The notes beneath the pieces were generated by a model, which saw only the letters and a list, made by a program, of their open reading frames with translations, was not told where the DNA came from and ran no database searches. A program made the position numbers and the translations under genes. DNA of 64,000 nt from Evansella sp. AB-P1 (GTDB taxonomy: Bacteria > Bacillota > Bacilli > Bacillales > Salisediminibacteriaceae): NCBI RefSeq assembly GCF_029688925.1, contig NZ_JARUKY010000002.1:124001-188000 (forward strand), given 5' to 3'. Numbering within the stretch: position 1 is the first letter of the stretch; each line of letters starts with the position of its first letter. Positions 48,279 through 58,935 of the stretch are shown one piece after another.

Positions 48279-48628
48279 GAGGTCAATGGACTTTAATTGT
48301 TGGAATCATTGTTGCTTTAATTATCGCTGTTTTTGCTGTTATTAATGTAGACCCTGTAGAGGTGAATTATATTTTTGGTCAAAATGAATGGCCATTAGTA
48401 TTAGTAATTTTAGTATCTGTCCTTATGGGGGGACTTATTGTTGGTAGTGTTGGTATGTATAAGCTATATAAGCTACAACAAGAGGTGAAAACTTTACGGA
48501 AAAAATTAGGTGAAGGACAGAGTACAAGTGCTTCTGTCAACAATACTGAAGGGAAAAACGGAAAAAAGAATGGTGAGATTTCAAAGGAAAGTCAAATGAG
48601 TAAACCGAAACAGGATAAAAATGCATAG
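48275..48628 (+). CDS. yrvD: LapA/DUF1049-domain membrane protein (YrvD-like)
   Basis: The 117-residue protein has two TM helices (about 6-26 and 41-62) with the NVDPVEVNYIFG loop of LapA domains, then a coiled-coil stretch (LYKLQQEVKTLRKKLGE) and a Lys/Ser/Asn-rich tail. The function in Bacilli is unknown; the E. coli homologue takes part in LPS-assembly control. The ATG overlaps the CDF stop (ATGA). The position before recJ matches B. subtilis yrvD. Confidence 0.85.
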   Translation: MRGQWTLIVGIIVALIIAVFAVINVDPVEVNYIFGQNEWPLVLVILVSVLMGGLIVGSVGMYKLYKLQQEVKTLRKKLGEGQSTSASVNNTEGKNGKKNGEISKESQMSKPKQDKNA

Positions 48629-48699
48629 TATTAATCTAGTTATAAGCATTGCCACCCTTCGATAGCTTTTGTATAATAGCTTAGTTAGGGGTGGTTTTT

Positions 48700-51048
48700 A
48701 TGTTACAAGGAAAAGCACGGTGGAACGTATCGAAAATAGATGAATCAGTAGTGAAGTCGTTAGCTGAAAAGCTAGGAATTTCCATGATTGCTTCCCGTTT
48801 TTTAGTTCAACGAGGTTTTACTGATTACGATAAAGCGAAAGAATTTTTACATATAGAACCTTCAGCTATGCACGATCCATTTTTACTAAAAGATATGGAG
48901 AAGGCAACAAATAGAATTCAAGCAGGCATTGAACGGGGCGAAAATATTCTTGTATTTGGTGATTATGATGCAGATGGTGTAACGAGTACTTCATTAATGT
49001 ATTTAACTTTAAAACAATTAGGTGCAAATGTAGGCTTTTATGTTCCTAATCGATTTACAGAAGGATATGGTCCAAATGAGCAAGCCTTTCGTCATGCAAA
49101 AGAAGAAGATGTTTCAATAATCATAACTGTAGACACTGGTATTTCAGCAGTTCATGAAGCAAATGTGGCAAAGGAGCTAGGGATCGATTTAATTATTACA
49201 GATCACCATGAGCCTCCTCCAGAAATTCCTGATGCATATGCCGTTATAAATCCTAAACAAGAAGATTGTACGTATCCTAATCCTAATCTAGCAGGAGTAG
49301 GAGTTGCCTTCAAGGTTAGTCACGGGTTATTAAATCGTTGTCCGGAAGAATACTTTGATCTAGTTGCAATGGGTACGATTGCAGATTTAGTGCCTTTAGT
49401 AGGGGAAAATCGGTTTTTAGCAATAGCTGGGGTTCGTAGTTTAACGAAAGAGCAACGCCCTGGGGTAAAAGCATTATTGGAGCAATGTGGTATTACACCT
49501 ACAGAGATGACAGAAGAGCAGATTGGTTTTATGATTGGTCCACGTCTAAATGCAGCTGGAAGATTAGATTCTGCTGAGCCAGCTGTCCACTTATTAATCT
49601 CTGAAGATGTGATAGAAGCTTTAGAATTAGCTACAATGATAGATGATTTAAACAAAGAAAGACAAAAAATTGTAAATGATATCGTAACGGAAGCTGAAGA
49701 GGAAGTGTTAAAGAAAGAGGAATTACCACCAGTTCTTATTATTGGTAAGGAAGGATGGAATGCTGGTGTTATTGGAATTGTTGCAAGTAGATTAGTGGAA
49801 AAATTTTATCGACCAACAATTATCTTAAGCTATGATTTTGAGACCGGGCTTGCTAAAGGATCAGCGAGAAGTATAAATGGATTTGATCTGTTTCAATCCT
49901 TATCTCAATGTCGAGAATGGTTACCTCATTTTGGTGGACATACTATGGCCGCAGGTTTAACGATGAAAATTGAGCATATTCCATTACTTCAAGAGAAATT
50001 AAATAGTATTGCAGAGTCTACTATGTCACCAGAGGATTGGGAACGGTCTCTTTCAGTAGATTTACCAGTATCTTTGAGTGAAGTGACAATTAAGGCTATT
50101 CAAGATTTACAATGTATGGCTCCATTTGGAGTAGGGAATCCTGCTCCTAAGGTTTTGGTTGAGAAAGCGCAGATATCCTCTGCCAAAAAAATAGGTACTA
50201 AGGATGATCATTTAAAGCTTGCTTTAAAACAAGGGGACAGTCCGTTGGATGGAATTGGATTTCGAATGGGAGATCTATACGATCAATTATCTCCATTAGC
50301 TAACGTTTCCTTAGTTGGCCAGCTATCAATTAATGAGTGGAATGGTCACAGTAAGCCACAAATGGTTATTGAAGATATAAAAGTAGAGGAATGGCAGCTT
50401 TTTGATTTGCGTGGTGTAAAGGACATAACAAAAAAATCAAATGTACTTCCTACTACAGATGTGGCAGTGGTTGTATTTCGAAAAGAATCTGAGGAAATAT
50501 TATCCATGCTTCCTCAGGATTGGTTAGTAGTTAACTGTATAGATAAGGATGGAGTAATACCCAAACATCTAGATAATAAGCATCTATTATTTCTAGATCT
50601 TCCTGAGTCTATGAGCCAGATAAAAAATGTATTACATTCAGGGGGAACACCTCTACGTATCTATGTAGCATTTATCCATGATAGAGATTACTTTTTTGAC
50701 ATGCAACCAACACGAGAACACTTTAAGTGGTTTTATGCTTTTATGATGAAACGGAAATCCTTTGATATAAATAAAAATGGTACAGATTTAGGGAAGCATA
50801 AAGGGTGGCCAATTGATGCAATTCATTTTATTTGTCAGGTGTTTTTTGAATTGGAATTTGTTAAAATAAATAATGGAATTGTAACGATTGTGGAACAACC
50901 TAATAAGAAGGATTTGTTAGACTCATCTACTTATCAAAAGCGAATGGAACAAAGTGACATTGAAAATGAACTGCTTTATTCTTCATTAGGGCAGTTAAAG
51001 GAATGGTTTTCGAAGCACTTAAAGGAAAAAGTTCCAACATATAGTTAG
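48700..51048 (+). CDS. recJ: Single-stranded-DNA-specific exonuclease RecJ
   Basis: The 782-residue DHH-family 5'-3' exonuclease is used in recombination and repair. DHH motifs include VFGDYDADGVTSTSL (about 84-98), TVDTGIS and IITDHHEPP (about 162-170). DHHA1 contains HFGGHTMAAGLTM (about 412-424). The C-terminal ~200 residues form the extra Bacillus RecJ domain. The GTG at 48691 is part of the GGGGTGG ribosome site, so the ATG at 48700 is chosen. A possible weak terminator and short spacer precede it. Confidence 0.97.
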   Translation: MLQGKARWNVSKIDESVVKSLAEKLGISMIASRFLVQRGFTDYDKAKEFLHIEPSAMHDPFLLKDMEKATNRIQAGIERGENILVFGDYDADGVTSTSLMYLTLKQLGANVGFYVPNRFTEGYGPNEQAFRHAKEEDVSIIITVDTGISAVHEANVAKELGIDLIITDHHEPPPEIPDAYAVINPKQEDCTYPNPNLAGVGVAFKVSHGLLNRCPEEYFDLVAMGTIADLVPLVGENRFLAIAGVRSLTKEQRPGVKALLEQCGITPTEMTEEQIGFMIGPRLNAAGRLDSAEPAVHLLISEDVIEALELATMIDDLNKERQKIVNDIVTEAEEEVLKKEELPPVLIIGKEGWNAGVIGIVASRLVEKFYRPTIILSYDFETGLAKGSARSINGFDLFQSLSQCREWLPHFGGHTMAAGLTMKIEHIPLLQEKLNSIAESTMSPEDWERSLSVDLPVSLSEVTIKAIQDLQCMAPFGVGNPAPKVLVEKAQISSAKKIGTKDDHLKLALKQGDSPLDGIGFRMGDLYDQLSPLANVSLVGQLSINEWNGHSKPQMVIEDIKVEEWQLFDLRGVKDITKKSNVLPTTDVAVVVFRKESEEILSMLPQDWLVVNCIDKDGVIPKHLDNKHLLFLDLPESMSQIKNVLHSGGTPLRIYVAFIHDRDYFFDMQPTREHFKWFYAFMMKRKSFDINKNGTDLGKHKGWPIDAIHFICQVFFELEFVKINNGIVTIVEQPNKKDLLDSSTYQKRMEQSDIENELLYSSLGQLKEWFSKHLKEKVPTYS

Positions 51049-51052
51049 TATG

Positions 51053-51097
51053 AAAGGGAGTACCTGTGCAGTACTTCAGGCCCTTTGCCCTTTTCGA
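51053..51097 (+). terminator. Probable terminator after recJ
   Basis: AAAGGG pairs with CCCTTT, with an inner AGTAC/GTACT hairpin, followed by the modest tail GCCCTTTTCG. Confidence 0.55.
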
Positions 51098-51140
51098 TAA
51101 TTTTTAGAAAATGATGTTAGTTAACTAGGAGGAAGTTTGA

Positions 51141-51653
51141 ATGAATTTTAAAGATTATATTACGGTGGTCCCTAATTTCCCAAAGGAAGGGATAAAATTC
51201 AAAGATATTACAACGTTAATGGAAGATGGACAAGCGTACAAAAAAGCTATTGACGAAATGGTAGCTTTTGCAAAAGAAAAGGACATCGATGTTGTAGTGG
51301 GGCCAGAGGCTAGAGGCTTTGTAGTTGGGTGTCCTATATCATATGCATTAGAAGTTGGTTTTGTCCCAGTTAGAAAAGCAGGGAAATTACCTAGAGAAGT
51401 GATTGAAGTTGATTACGGCTTGGAATATGGAAAGGATTCTCTTAACCTCCATAAAGATTCTATTAAGCCAGGACAAAAGGTTTTAATAACTGATGATTTA
51501 TTAGCAACTGGTGGTACAATTGAGGCAACTATTCAAATGGTGGAAAAGCTTGGTGGCCAGGTTGCAGGTATCGCTTTTATGATTGAATTAAGTTATTTAG
51601 ATGGACGAAAAAAATTAGATAAATACGATGTATTTTCACTGATGACATACTAA
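51141..51653 (+). CDS. apt: Adenine phosphoribosyltransferase Apt
   Basis: The 170-residue purine-salvage enzyme converts adenine and PRPP to AMP. The PRPP-binding motif [13 protein letters not shown] (about 115-127) and [18 protein letters not shown] near the N-terminus are typical, and the length is exact for the family. AGGAGG lies upstream. It sits between recJ and relA, as in B. subtilis. Confidence 0.98.
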   Translation: MNFKDYITVVPNFPKEGIKFKDITTLMEDGQAYKKAIDEMVAFAKEKDIDVVVGPEARGFVVGCPISYALEVGFVPVRKAGKLPREVIEVDYGLEYGKDSLNLHKDSIKPGQKVLITDDLLATGGTIEATIQMVEKLGGQVAGIAFMIELSYLDGRKKLDKYDVFSLMTY

Positions 51654-51769
51654 TCAAACACTAAACATTTCATAACATAACTTTCAGGGGTGTTACATTA
51701 CACTCCCTGAATAAAACTAAAGCTTGTGATGGCATAACTCGCTATACTACTTGATAAACAGATTTATTT
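51654..51769. other. Spacer with a hairpin after apt
   Basis: TTCAGGG and CCCTGAA (51682-51711) enclose GTGT/ACAC, forming a stable hairpin without a T-tract; it may be a weak terminator. Confidence 0.4.
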
Positions 51770-52087
51770 TTAGTCTACCCTGAAAATAAGTATGGGTTCA
51801 GTAGTGACGAGCATATGCTTCACGAATAAACTACGAGTTGTCTCGACGCATATAACAACAGAGCTACACTTGCAGAGGCAGAGACAGGCCCATTTACTTT
51901 AGCAGTATACAAATTGTATAGTCTGGAGGCTGAGTCCGTGCCCCACGGTAAAGAAGACACTGTGAAGCATGAACAGATGTCGTACTTATGACTGTGGTGA
52001 AAGCGACTGCCTGCAACGGATGAACCCCTCTTAGAAAGGATATTTTCATACCCCTTGGTGTAAATTCTTACTTGCAAGAGGGTCTAC
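51770..52087 (-). repeat. R56-bracketed composite with the second module type
   Basis: An R56 end (TAGTCTACCCTGAAAATA, 51771-51788), a ~150-bp module nearly identical to 41473-41592, a G-rich part with TGGAGGCTGAGTCCGTGCC, and an R56 copy (52041-52087). It lies between apt and relA. No gene is seen. Confidence 0.8.
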
Positions 52088-52177
52088 ATATAAAAAGAAT
52101 AACATCATTGCTAAAAAAAGCATTGTATAATATACTAATTCCATTATGTTGTACAGAAAAATATGTTATTCTTAATG

Positions 52178-52212
52178 AAAGTCTTTTCTACGGAAGAGGC
52201 GACTTTTTTTAT
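52178..52212 (+). terminator. Terminator-like hairpin in the relA leader
   Basis: AAAGT...ACTTT encloses CTTTTC TACG GAAGAG, capped by a UACG loop closed by C-G (very stable tetraloop), followed by TTTT. A TATAAT lies at 52126-52131, but no good -35 box is at 16-18 bp. The stretch could make a short RNA or attenuate relA. Confidence 0.65.
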
Positions 52213-52300
52213 ATGGGAATTCGACAATATTCTCATTCTTTACAAAAATATTAAACTATCCGAAAATAAAAGAAATAAGACTGGATGTTAAGGTGATTTC

Positions 52301-54481
52301 ATGAATAGTGAACAAGTAATTCAAAGGGCAAGTGAATATTTGGGAGAAAAAGAAATTGCTTTTTTAAAGAAGGCTTATGATGTGGCGGAGTCTGCTCATA
52401 AAGAGCAATTCCGTAAGTCAGGTGAGCCTTATATTTGGCATCCAGTACAAGTAGCTGGGATATTAGTGGACCTTGGTATGGATCCAAATACAATCGCAGC
52501 TGCCTTCCTTCATGATGTGGTTGAAGATACAGATGTTACATTGGAGGAACTAGAAAAGGAATTTGGAAAAGAAGTAGCGATGCTTGTAGATGGTGTAACA
52601 AAGCTAGGGAAAATTAAGTATAAATCGAAAGAAGAACAGCAAGCAGAAAACCATCGGAAAATGTTCGTGGCTATGGCTAGGGATATTCGGGTAATATTAA
52701 TAAAGCTAGCAGACAGACTGCATAATATGCGGACGTTAAAACATCTTCCCCCAGAAAAACAACGAAGAATTGCCAACGAAACACTTGAAATTTTTGCTCC
52801 ATTAGCTCACAGATTAGGGATTTCGAAGATTAAGTGGGAGCTTGAGGATACTGCATTACGATACATGAACCCTCAGCAATACTATCGAATTGTAAACTTA
52901 ATGAAGAAGAAGAGAGCCGAACGTGAGGAATATGTTGAAGCGGTTCAACAAAAGATTCGTGAACGGTTAGAGCAAGTAAATGTGAAAGCAGAAATACACG
53001 GACGCGCTAAGCATATTTATAGTATTTATCGTAAAATGGCTCTTCAAAATAAACAATTTAATGAGATTTATGACTTATTAGCAGTTCGAATAATCGTGGA
53101 TAGTATAAAAGACTGTTATGCAGTTTTAGGAATCATCCATACCCATTGGAAGCCAATGCCTGGCCGATTTAAGGACTATATTGCTATGCCAAAGGCGAAT
53201 ATGTACCAGTCTCTTCATACGACCGTAATTGGTCCTAAAGGTGATCCATTAGAGGTTCAAATACGTTCTGAGGAAATGCATAAAATTGCTGAATTTGGTG
53301 TTGCTGCTCATTGGGCCTATAAAGAAGGAAAAACTGTTACAAGTGCTGAATCACTAGAAACAAAGATGTCATGGTTTAGAGAAATTTTGGAATGGCAAAA
53401 CGATGCGAACGATGCACAAGAATTTATGGAATCGTTAAAAATTGATTTATTTTCTGATATGGTCTTTGTATTTACTCCTAAAGGGGATGTTATTGAATTA
53501 CCAAAGGGCTCTGTTCCACTAGACTTCGCGTTCAGAATTCATACAGAAGTAGGAAACAGGTGTATTGGTGCAAAGGTAAATGGCAAAATGGTACCTCTTG
53601 ATCATGTATTGAAAACAGGAGATATCGTTGAAGTCCTTACTTCTAAGCATTCCTATGGTCCAAGTCAAGATTGGTTGAAGGTTACTCAAAGCTCTCATGC
53701 TAAAAATAAAATACGTCAGTGGTTCAAGAAAGAACGTCGGGAAGAAAATGTGGAAAAAGGACGAGAGTTAGTGGAAAAGGAAATTGAAAGGAAAGGCTTT
53801 TCCATTAAAGAAGTAATGATTGATGAAAATATTGAACGTGTTGCGAACAAATTTAACTTTACTGCAGAAGAGGATATGTATGCAGCCGTTGGTTACGGAG
53901 GCATCACTGCTTCTCAAATTGTAACGAGATTAACGGATAATATTAGGAAACAACAAGACGAGGAGCAAGAGAATCTAACTCTCAATCAGGCAGTAGAAGA
54001 ATTAAAGCCATATGATACTACCCGTAAGGCGAGTGTAGGAGTAAGGGTAAAAGGGATTGATAACTTACTTATACGTTTATCCCGTTGCTGTAATCCGGTT
54101 CCTGGAGATGATATTGTAGGATATATCACAAAAGGACGTGGAGTCTCTATTCATCGAAGTGACTGTCCAAATATTAATACAGAAGAAGCTAGCACCCGTT
54201 TACTTCCTGTTGAATGGGAAGGAGATCAGCAACAATCGAAGAATTATAATGTCGATATAGAAATTTCAGGTTATGATCGAAGAGGCTTATTAAATGAAGT
54301 ACTACAAGCTGTAGCGGAAACGAAAACAAATATAAATGCTGTTAGTGGTCGAACGGACAAAAATAAGATGGCTACAATTGATATGACTATTTCTATACAC
54401 AATATATCTCATCTTCATAAAGTAGTAGAACGAATAAAACAAATTTCTGATATATATTCTGTCAGAAGGGTTATGCATTAA
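52301..54481 (+). CDS. relA: Bifunctional (p)ppGpp synthetase/hydrolase RelA (Rel)
   Basis: The 726-residue Rel enzyme has an HD hydrolase domain with AAFLHDVVEDTD (about 67-78), a synthetase domain with RFKDYIAMPKANMYQSLHTT (about 288-307) and the EVQIRSEEMH segment, a TGS domain (about 390-450, FVFTPKGDVIELPKGSVPLD), a helical and zinc-finger-like CC region (LSRCCNPVPGDD, about 587-598) and a C-terminal ACT domain. The hydrolase residues are intact, so it is bifunctional. AAGGTGA precedes the ATG. The leader contains a terminator-like hairpin. The order apt-relA-dtd is conserved. Confidence 0.98.
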   Translation: MNSEQVIQRASEYLGEKEIAFLKKAYDVAESAHKEQFRKSGEPYIWHPVQVAGILVDLGMDPNTIAAAFLHDVVEDTDVTLEELEKEFGKEVAMLVDGVTKLGKIKYKSKEEQQAENHRKMFVAMARDIRVILIKLADRLHNMRTLKHLPPEKQRRIANETLEIFAPLAHRLGISKIKWELEDTALRYMNPQQYYRIVNLMKKKRAEREEYVEAVQQKIRERLEQVNVKAEIHGRAKHIYSIYRKMALQNKQFNEIYDLLAVRIIVDSIKDCYAVLGIIHTHWKPMPGRFKDYIAMPKANMYQSLHTTVIGPKGDPLEVQIRSEEMHKIAEFGVAAHWAYKEGKTVTSAESLETKMSWFREILEWQNDANDAQEFMESLKIDLFSDMVFVFTPKGDVIELPKGSVPLDFAFRIHTEVGNRCIGAKVNGKMVPLDHVLKTGDIVEVLTSKHSYGPSQDWLKVTQSSHAKNKIRQWFKKERREENVEKGRELVEKEIERKGFSIKEVMIDENIERVANKFNFTAEEDMYAAVGYGGITASQIVTRLTDNIRKQQDEEQENLTLNQAVEELKPYDTTRKASVGVRVKGIDNLLIRLSRCCNPVPGDDIVGYITKGRGVSIHRSDCPNINTEEASTRLLPVEWEGDQQQSKNYNVDIEISGYDRRGLLNEVLQAVAETKTNINAVSGRTDKNKMATIDMTISIHNISHLHKVVERIKQISDIYSVRRVMH

Positions 54482-54536
54482 TCAATGAAAACGTAATACT
54501 TCATATTCTTTAGATAGATAGAGAAAGAGGGATTTG

Positions 54537-54977
54537 ATGCGAGTAGTAGTTCAACGTTCGTTAGGAGCAAAGGTGGATGTTGCAGGAGAAATTGTAGGTG
54601 AAATTGACCAAGGTCTCGTCTTACTCGTTGGAATCTCGCATGATGATACAGAGGCAGATGTTCAATATGTTGCTGATAAGATTGCAAATTTAAGAATATT
54701 CGAGGATGAGAATAATAAATTAAATTTGTCAGTGAAAGATGCTAAAGGTCAAATCCTATCCATTTCACAATTTACTCTTTATGGTGACTGTCGTAAAGGT
54801 AGGAGACCTAATTTTATGGCAGCGGCAAAACCAGATTATGCTGAAAAGCTCTACGAGTTGTTTAATACGAAATTAAGAGAGCTTGATCTACAAGTAGAAA
54901 CAGGCTCCTTTGGTGAAATGATGAATGTATCCTTTACAAACCACGGTCCTGTTACTTTAATTGTAGAAAGCGTTTAA
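54537..54977 (+). CDS. dtd: D-aminoacyl-tRNA deacylase Dtd
   Basis: The 146-residue enzyme removes D-amino acids (and Gly from mischarged Ala-tRNA) from tRNA. The two active-site motifs SQFTLYGD (about 78-85) and NHGPVTL (about 137-143) are intact. The ATG at 54537 rather than the TTG at 54534 gives the family start MRVVVQR; AGAGGGA precedes it. It follows relA by 55 bp and is likely cotranscribed. Confidence 0.97.
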   Translation: MRVVVQRSLGAKVDVAGEIVGEIDQGLVLLVGISHDDTEADVQYVADKIANLRIFEDENNKLNLSVKDAKGQILSISQFTLYGDCRKGRRPNFMAAAKPDYAEKLYELFNTKLRELDLQVETGSFGEMMNVSFTNHGPVTLIVESV

Positions 54978-55049
54978 AACGACCTTTATAAAAAATGAGT
55001 AATCTTCTGCTTTTTTGGTAAAACTGTAAAAAAAGTGGAGGGATTACAT

Positions 55050-55226
55050 ATGAGATCAGGACATCAGCATGAAAGGTTTACAAATCCAGCATCTAAACTA
55101 ATGGGCGTCAATCTTCACAGGTTTACAGAAGTAGAACAGCATTCAGATAATTATGAGATTGCTTCTGAATTTGGATTGTCGCTAAGAGAAGTAAAAGCAT
55201 TAAAGAAACGGATGCAAAGGAATTAA
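55050..55226 (+). CDS. Small conserved-looking protein with HTH-like C-terminus
   Basis: This is a 58-residue protein. The C-terminal stretch EIASEFGLSLREVKALKKRM resembles the recognition part of a helix-turn-helix as in sigma or repressor domains; the N-terminus is polar. A GTG at 55035 is in frame but is part of the GTGGAGGG ribosome site for the ATG at 55050. It lies between dtd and the hisS T-box, where B. subtilis also has small genes. I cannot assign a function. Confidence 0.7.
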   Translation: MRSGHQHERFTNPASKLMGVNLHRFTEVEQHSDNYEIASEFGLSLREVKALKKRMQRN

Positions 55227-55247
55227 ATATTTTTTTCCGTTTTAACG

Positions 55248-55276
55248 TTGACATATAATATAACAATGATTATGAT
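55248..55276 (+). promoter_or_regulatory. Sigma-A promoter of the T-box/hisS-aspS transcript
   Basis: TTGACA (55248-55253), 17-bp spacer, TATGAT (55271-55276). Transcription would begin near 55283, directly before the T-box leader. Confidence 0.8.
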
Positions 55277-55282
55277 TAAAAA

Positions 55283-55567
55283 AATTGAATTTATATTTTC
55301 ATCACCGTTGAAGGAGAAGAGTAATGAAGGAACACCTGTACCAGAGAGGAAGTGTCCTTGGCTGTAAGCACTTCTACATGGCTCTTCATGAAAGAACACT
55401 CCTTAGGTATTTCTCTGAAAGGACAATGTTTTACTAGGAGAAATCGCCGGATCAGGCGTTACATGATTAAGCGGAAGTAATTTTTATTTTTTATTACTTC
55501 AACTAGGGTGGTACCACGGGATTAAACTCTCGTCCCTGACATTGTTCAGGGGCGGGAGTTTTTTTAT
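55283..55567 (+). ncRNA. T-box leader controlling hisS-aspS
   Basis: The leader contains a stem I region with AGAGAG and GGCTG-type bulge elements (55345-55375 area), the conserved T-box AGGGTGGTACCACGGG (55505-55520) whose GG pairs with uncharged tRNA, and the terminator ACTCTCGTCCCTGA / TCAGGGGCGGGAGT followed by TTTTTTT (55526-55566). A candidate specifier is CAC (His) at 55397-55399 in GAACACTCC; this was read by eye and could be wrong. Uncharged tRNA binding should permit read-through into hisS and aspS. Confidence 0.93.
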
Positions 55568-55605
55568 GTTCATACATATTTATAGTTGTTTTAGGAGGAG
55601 AAAAA

Positions 55606-56880
55606 ATGAATTATAAAATTCCAAGAGGAACTCAGGATATCCTACCTGATCAATCTTCAAAGTGGCAATACATTGAACAGAAGGCACATGATTTATGTAG
55701 TAGATACAATTACAAGGAAATTCGAACTCCTATTTTTGAACAAACAGAGTTATTTGCTCGAGGTGTTGGGGATACAACAGATATTGTGCAAAAAGAAATG
55801 TATACCTTTGAAGATCGGGGGGGGAGAAGTCTAACATTACGTCCAGAAGGAACTGCCTCAACAGTACGTTCTTATGTAGAAAACAAGATGCATGGGTGGG
55901 CAGACCAACCTGTAAAGCTATATTATATTGGACCGATGTTTCGTTACGAACGTCCTCAATCTGGTAGGATGCGTCAATTCGTTCAATTTGGAATTGAGGC
56001 AATGGGAAGTGCTGATCCTGCTATTGATGCAGAAGTAATAGGCTTAGCCATGGACTTCTATGGTGAGCTAGGTTTAAAAAATCTAAAGCTTGTGGTTAAT
56101 AGCTTAGGTGATAAAGAAAGTAGAGATAATCACAGAAATGCACTAGTTAAACATTTTCAACCAAGGATATCTGAATTTTGTTCTGATTGTCAAAGCAGAT
56201 TAGAAAAAAATCCGCTACGGATACTTGATTGTAAGAAGGATCGAGACCATGAATTAATGACTACAGCTCCGTCCATTCTTGATTATTTAAATGAAGAGTC
56301 CGTTCAATACTTTGATACAGTTCAGCATTATTTACAATCAATGAACATTCCTTTTGAAGTAGATGGAACATTAGTAAGAGGACTAGATTATTATAACAAC
56401 ACAGCATTTGAAATCATGATAGATGGTGACGGATTTGGTGCAATCACGACATTAAGTGGTGGTGGTCGATATAATGGTCTCGTGGAAGAAATCGGAGGAC
56501 CAGCAACACCTGGAATTGGATTTGCTCTAAGCATTGAAAGATTACTTATGGCTCTTGATGCTCAAAACATTACACTTCCTGTGAAAAAAGGACTGGATGC
56601 CTATTTAGTGGTAATGGGAGAGGAACCAAAAAAATACGCCCCAAAGCTATTACATGATTTGAGAGCAAAGGGATTATCAGTAGACACAGACTATTTAGAT
56701 AAAAAGATGAAAGGGCAATTAAAGGCAGCGGATCGCCAACAAGCAACGTTTGCCATTATATTAGGGGAAGAGGAGCTTTCCCAGAAAATGGTTCAAGTAA
56801 AAGAACTTGAAATAGGAAACCAAGAAACTATTTCATTAGATAGTATTACAACATATATAAAATCGAAAATTGAGGAGTAA
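55606..56880 (+). CDS. hisS: Histidyl-tRNA synthetase HisS
   Basis: The 424-residue class II synthetase has [12 protein letters not shown] at the start, motif 2 [17 protein letters not shown] (about 109-125), the histidine-A sequence [15 protein letters not shown] (about 255-269), [12 protein letters not shown] and motif 3 [11 protein letters not shown] (about 303-313), then an anticodon-binding C-terminal domain. GGAGGAG precedes the ATG. It lies under the T-box and 17 bp before aspS. Confidence 0.98.
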   Translation: MNYKIPRGTQDILPDQSSKWQYIEQKAHDLCSRYNYKEIRTPIFEQTELFARGVGDTTDIVQKEMYTFEDRGGRSLTLRPEGTASTVRSYVENKMHGWADQPVKLYYIGPMFRYERPQSGRMRQFVQFGIEAMGSADPAIDAEVIGLAMDFYGELGLKNLKLVVNSLGDKESRDNHRNALVKHFQPRISEFCSDCQSRLEKNPLRILDCKKDRDHELMTTAPSILDYLNEESVQYFDTVQHYLQSMNIPFEVDGTLVRGLDYYNNTAFEIMIDGDGFGAITTLSGGGRYNGLVEEIGGPATPGIGFALSIERLLMALDAQNITLPVKKGLDAYLVVMGEEPKKYAPKLLHDLRAKGLSVDTDYLDKKMKGQLKAADRQQATFAIILGEEELSQKMVQVKELEIGNQETISLDSITTYIKSKIEE

Positions 56881-56897
56881 TAGAAAGGGGAATTATT

Positions 56898-58676
56898 GTG
56901 AATCGTAGAACACATTCCTGTGGAGAAGTATTAGAAAATTTAATTGGTGAAAAAGTATGTTTACAAGGTTGGGTAAAAAAACGCCGTGATTTGGGACAAG
57001 TTATTTTTATAGATCTTCGTGATCGGTCTGGTCATGTACAAATTGTTTTTAATGGAGAAGTAAACCCTGATGCATTAAAAATTGCAGATAAAGTTCGAAA
57101 TGAATATGTCATTGATATTTGTGGGACTGTTGTTGCTAGGGATGAAGAAACAGTAAATCCAAAAATTAAAACAGGTAAAATAGAAGTTATTGTTGACGAA
57201 ATTACTATTTTGAATGCAGCTAAAGGGCTTCCATTTACAATAGAAGATGATGTGGAAATTTCGGAAGATGTTCGATTAAAGTATCGTTATTTAGATTTAC
57301 GTAGACCAAAAATGTTTGAAACAATGCAATTACGTCACCGTACGACAAAAATTATTCGGGACTATTTAGATGAAGAACAATTCATGGAAGTAGAAACACC
57401 TATGCTTACGAAGAGCACGCCAGAGGGAGCTCGTGATTACCTTGTTCCATCTCGCGTGCATCATGGAGAATTTTACGCTTTACCACAATCTCCACAACTA
57501 TTTAAACAGTTACTAATGGTTTCAGGATTTGAAAGGTATTATCAAGTAGTGAGATGCTTCCGTGACGAGGATCTTCGTGCTGATCGTCAACCAGAATTTA
57601 CTCAAGTGGATATTGAAGCTTCCTTTTTAGATAAAGAGGATTTATTGACTATGATGGAAGATATGATGGCAAGATTAATGAAGGAATTAAAGGGTATAGA
57701 TATCCCACGTCCTTTTCCACGACTAACATATAATGAGGCAATGAACCGATTTGGTTCTGATAAACCGGATACACGTTATGGAATGGAACTGATAGACATT
57801 TCAAAAGCTGTTCAGGACAGTGACTTTAAGGTATTTGCTAGTACTGTAAAAAATGGTGGCGTCGTAAAAGGAATTTGTGTGAAGGGTATTGCTGATGATA
57901 ACTCTAGGAAGGATCTTGATGACCTAAGCAAATTTGTTGATATATACGGTGCCAAAGGCTTAGCTTGGTTAAAGGTAGAAGAGAATAATACGTTAAAAGG
58001 TCCAATAGCTAAATTCTTTAATGAAACGGAAGCTACATCATTATGTGATGCTTTTGAAGCAGAGGCGGGAGATGTCCTTTTCTTCGTAGCTGATAAAAAG
58101 CGTGTCGCATGGGATGCGTTAGGTGCATTACGTACTAAGTTCGCCAAGGAATTAAAATTAGTGGACTATAATGAATTCAATTTCTTGTGGGTGACAGAAT
58201 TCCCGTTATTATCCTATGACGAAGATGAGAATCGGTATGTAGCAGAACATCATCCATTTACAAGACCAATTAAGGAAGATGAGGAAAAATTAGAATCTAA
58301 TCCAGAGGAAGTGCGTGCAGAAGCATATGATCTTGTATTAAATGGATATGAACTAGGTGGAGGCTCTCAACGTATTTTTGAACGTCCACTTCAAGAGAAA
58401 ATGTTTACAGCATTAGGTTTTTCGGAAGAGGAAGCAAAAAATCAATTTGGATTTTTGTTAGATGCCTTTGAATATGGTACTCCTCCACACGGTGGGATTG
58501 CCCTCGGATTGGATCGTTTAGTAATGATTTTAGCCGGAAGAAGCAACTTAAGAGAAACGATTGCCTTTCCTAAAACAGCAAGTGCAAGCTGCTTATTAAC
58601 AAATGCTCCAAGTGGCGTAAGTGAAGCACAATTGAAGGAATTAAATCTTACAGTCGTTCCTAAGAAGGAAGAATAA
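56898..58676 (+). CDS. aspS: Aspartyl-tRNA synthetase AspS
   Basis: The 592-residue bacterial-type AspRS has an N-terminal OB anticodon-binding domain (about 15-105), motif 2 with [20 protein letters not shown] (about 215-234), the inserted GAD domain (about 300-410) and motif 3 [15 protein letters not shown] (about 533-547). The start is GTG with GAAAGGGG upstream. It is the second gene of the T-box operon and is followed by a terminator. Confidence 0.98.
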   Translation: MNRRTHSCGEVLENLIGEKVCLQGWVKKRRDLGQVIFIDLRDRSGHVQIVFNGEVNPDALKIADKVRNEYVIDICGTVVARDEETVNPKIKTGKIEVIVDEITILNAAKGLPFTIEDDVEISEDVRLKYRYLDLRRPKMFETMQLRHRTTKIIRDYLDEEQFMEVETPMLTKSTPEGARDYLVPSRVHHGEFYALPQSPQLFKQLLMVSGFERYYQVVRCFRDEDLRADRQPEFTQVDIEASFLDKEDLLTMMEDMMARLMKELKGIDIPRPFPRLTYNEAMNRFGSDKPDTRYGMELIDISKAVQDSDFKVFASTVKNGGVVKGICVKGIADDNSRKDLDDLSKFVDIYGAKGLAWLKVEENNTLKGPIAKFFNETEATSLCDAFEAEAGDVLFFVADKKRVAWDALGALRTKFAKELKLVDYNEFNFLWVTEFPLLSYDEDENRYVAEHHPFTRPIKEDEEKLESNPEEVRAEAYDLVLNGYELGGGSQRIFERPLQEKMFTALGFSEEEAKNQFGFLLDAFEYGTPPHGGIALGLDRLVMILAGRSNLRETIAFPKTASASCLLTNAPSGVSEAQLKELNLTVVPKKEE

Positions 58677-58730
58677 ACTTTTTAACTAAAAATAGTTTAT
58701 AATGGATAGCATGTTTACTAATTGTGTTCA

Positions 58731-58770
58731 AAGGGTATCTCAATACTAAATGATTGAGATATCCTTCATT
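58731..58770 (+). terminator. Rho-independent terminator after aspS
   Basis: AAGGGTATCTCAAT pairs with ATTGAGATATCCTT around an 8-nt loop, followed by CATTTATTC. Confidence 0.85.
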
Positions 58771-58935
58771 TATTCTTATATAAACATTACATTTGTTTCC
58801 CTCTATAAGTCATCAGCATAAATAAAGAAAATATTGATGAAAGAAAGTAATTAAGACTATATGTGTTGTTTCCAATTTTTTTACATTGCATTTATTTCAT
58901 TTTTTTTATAAAATATAAATATAGAAAACGCTTTC

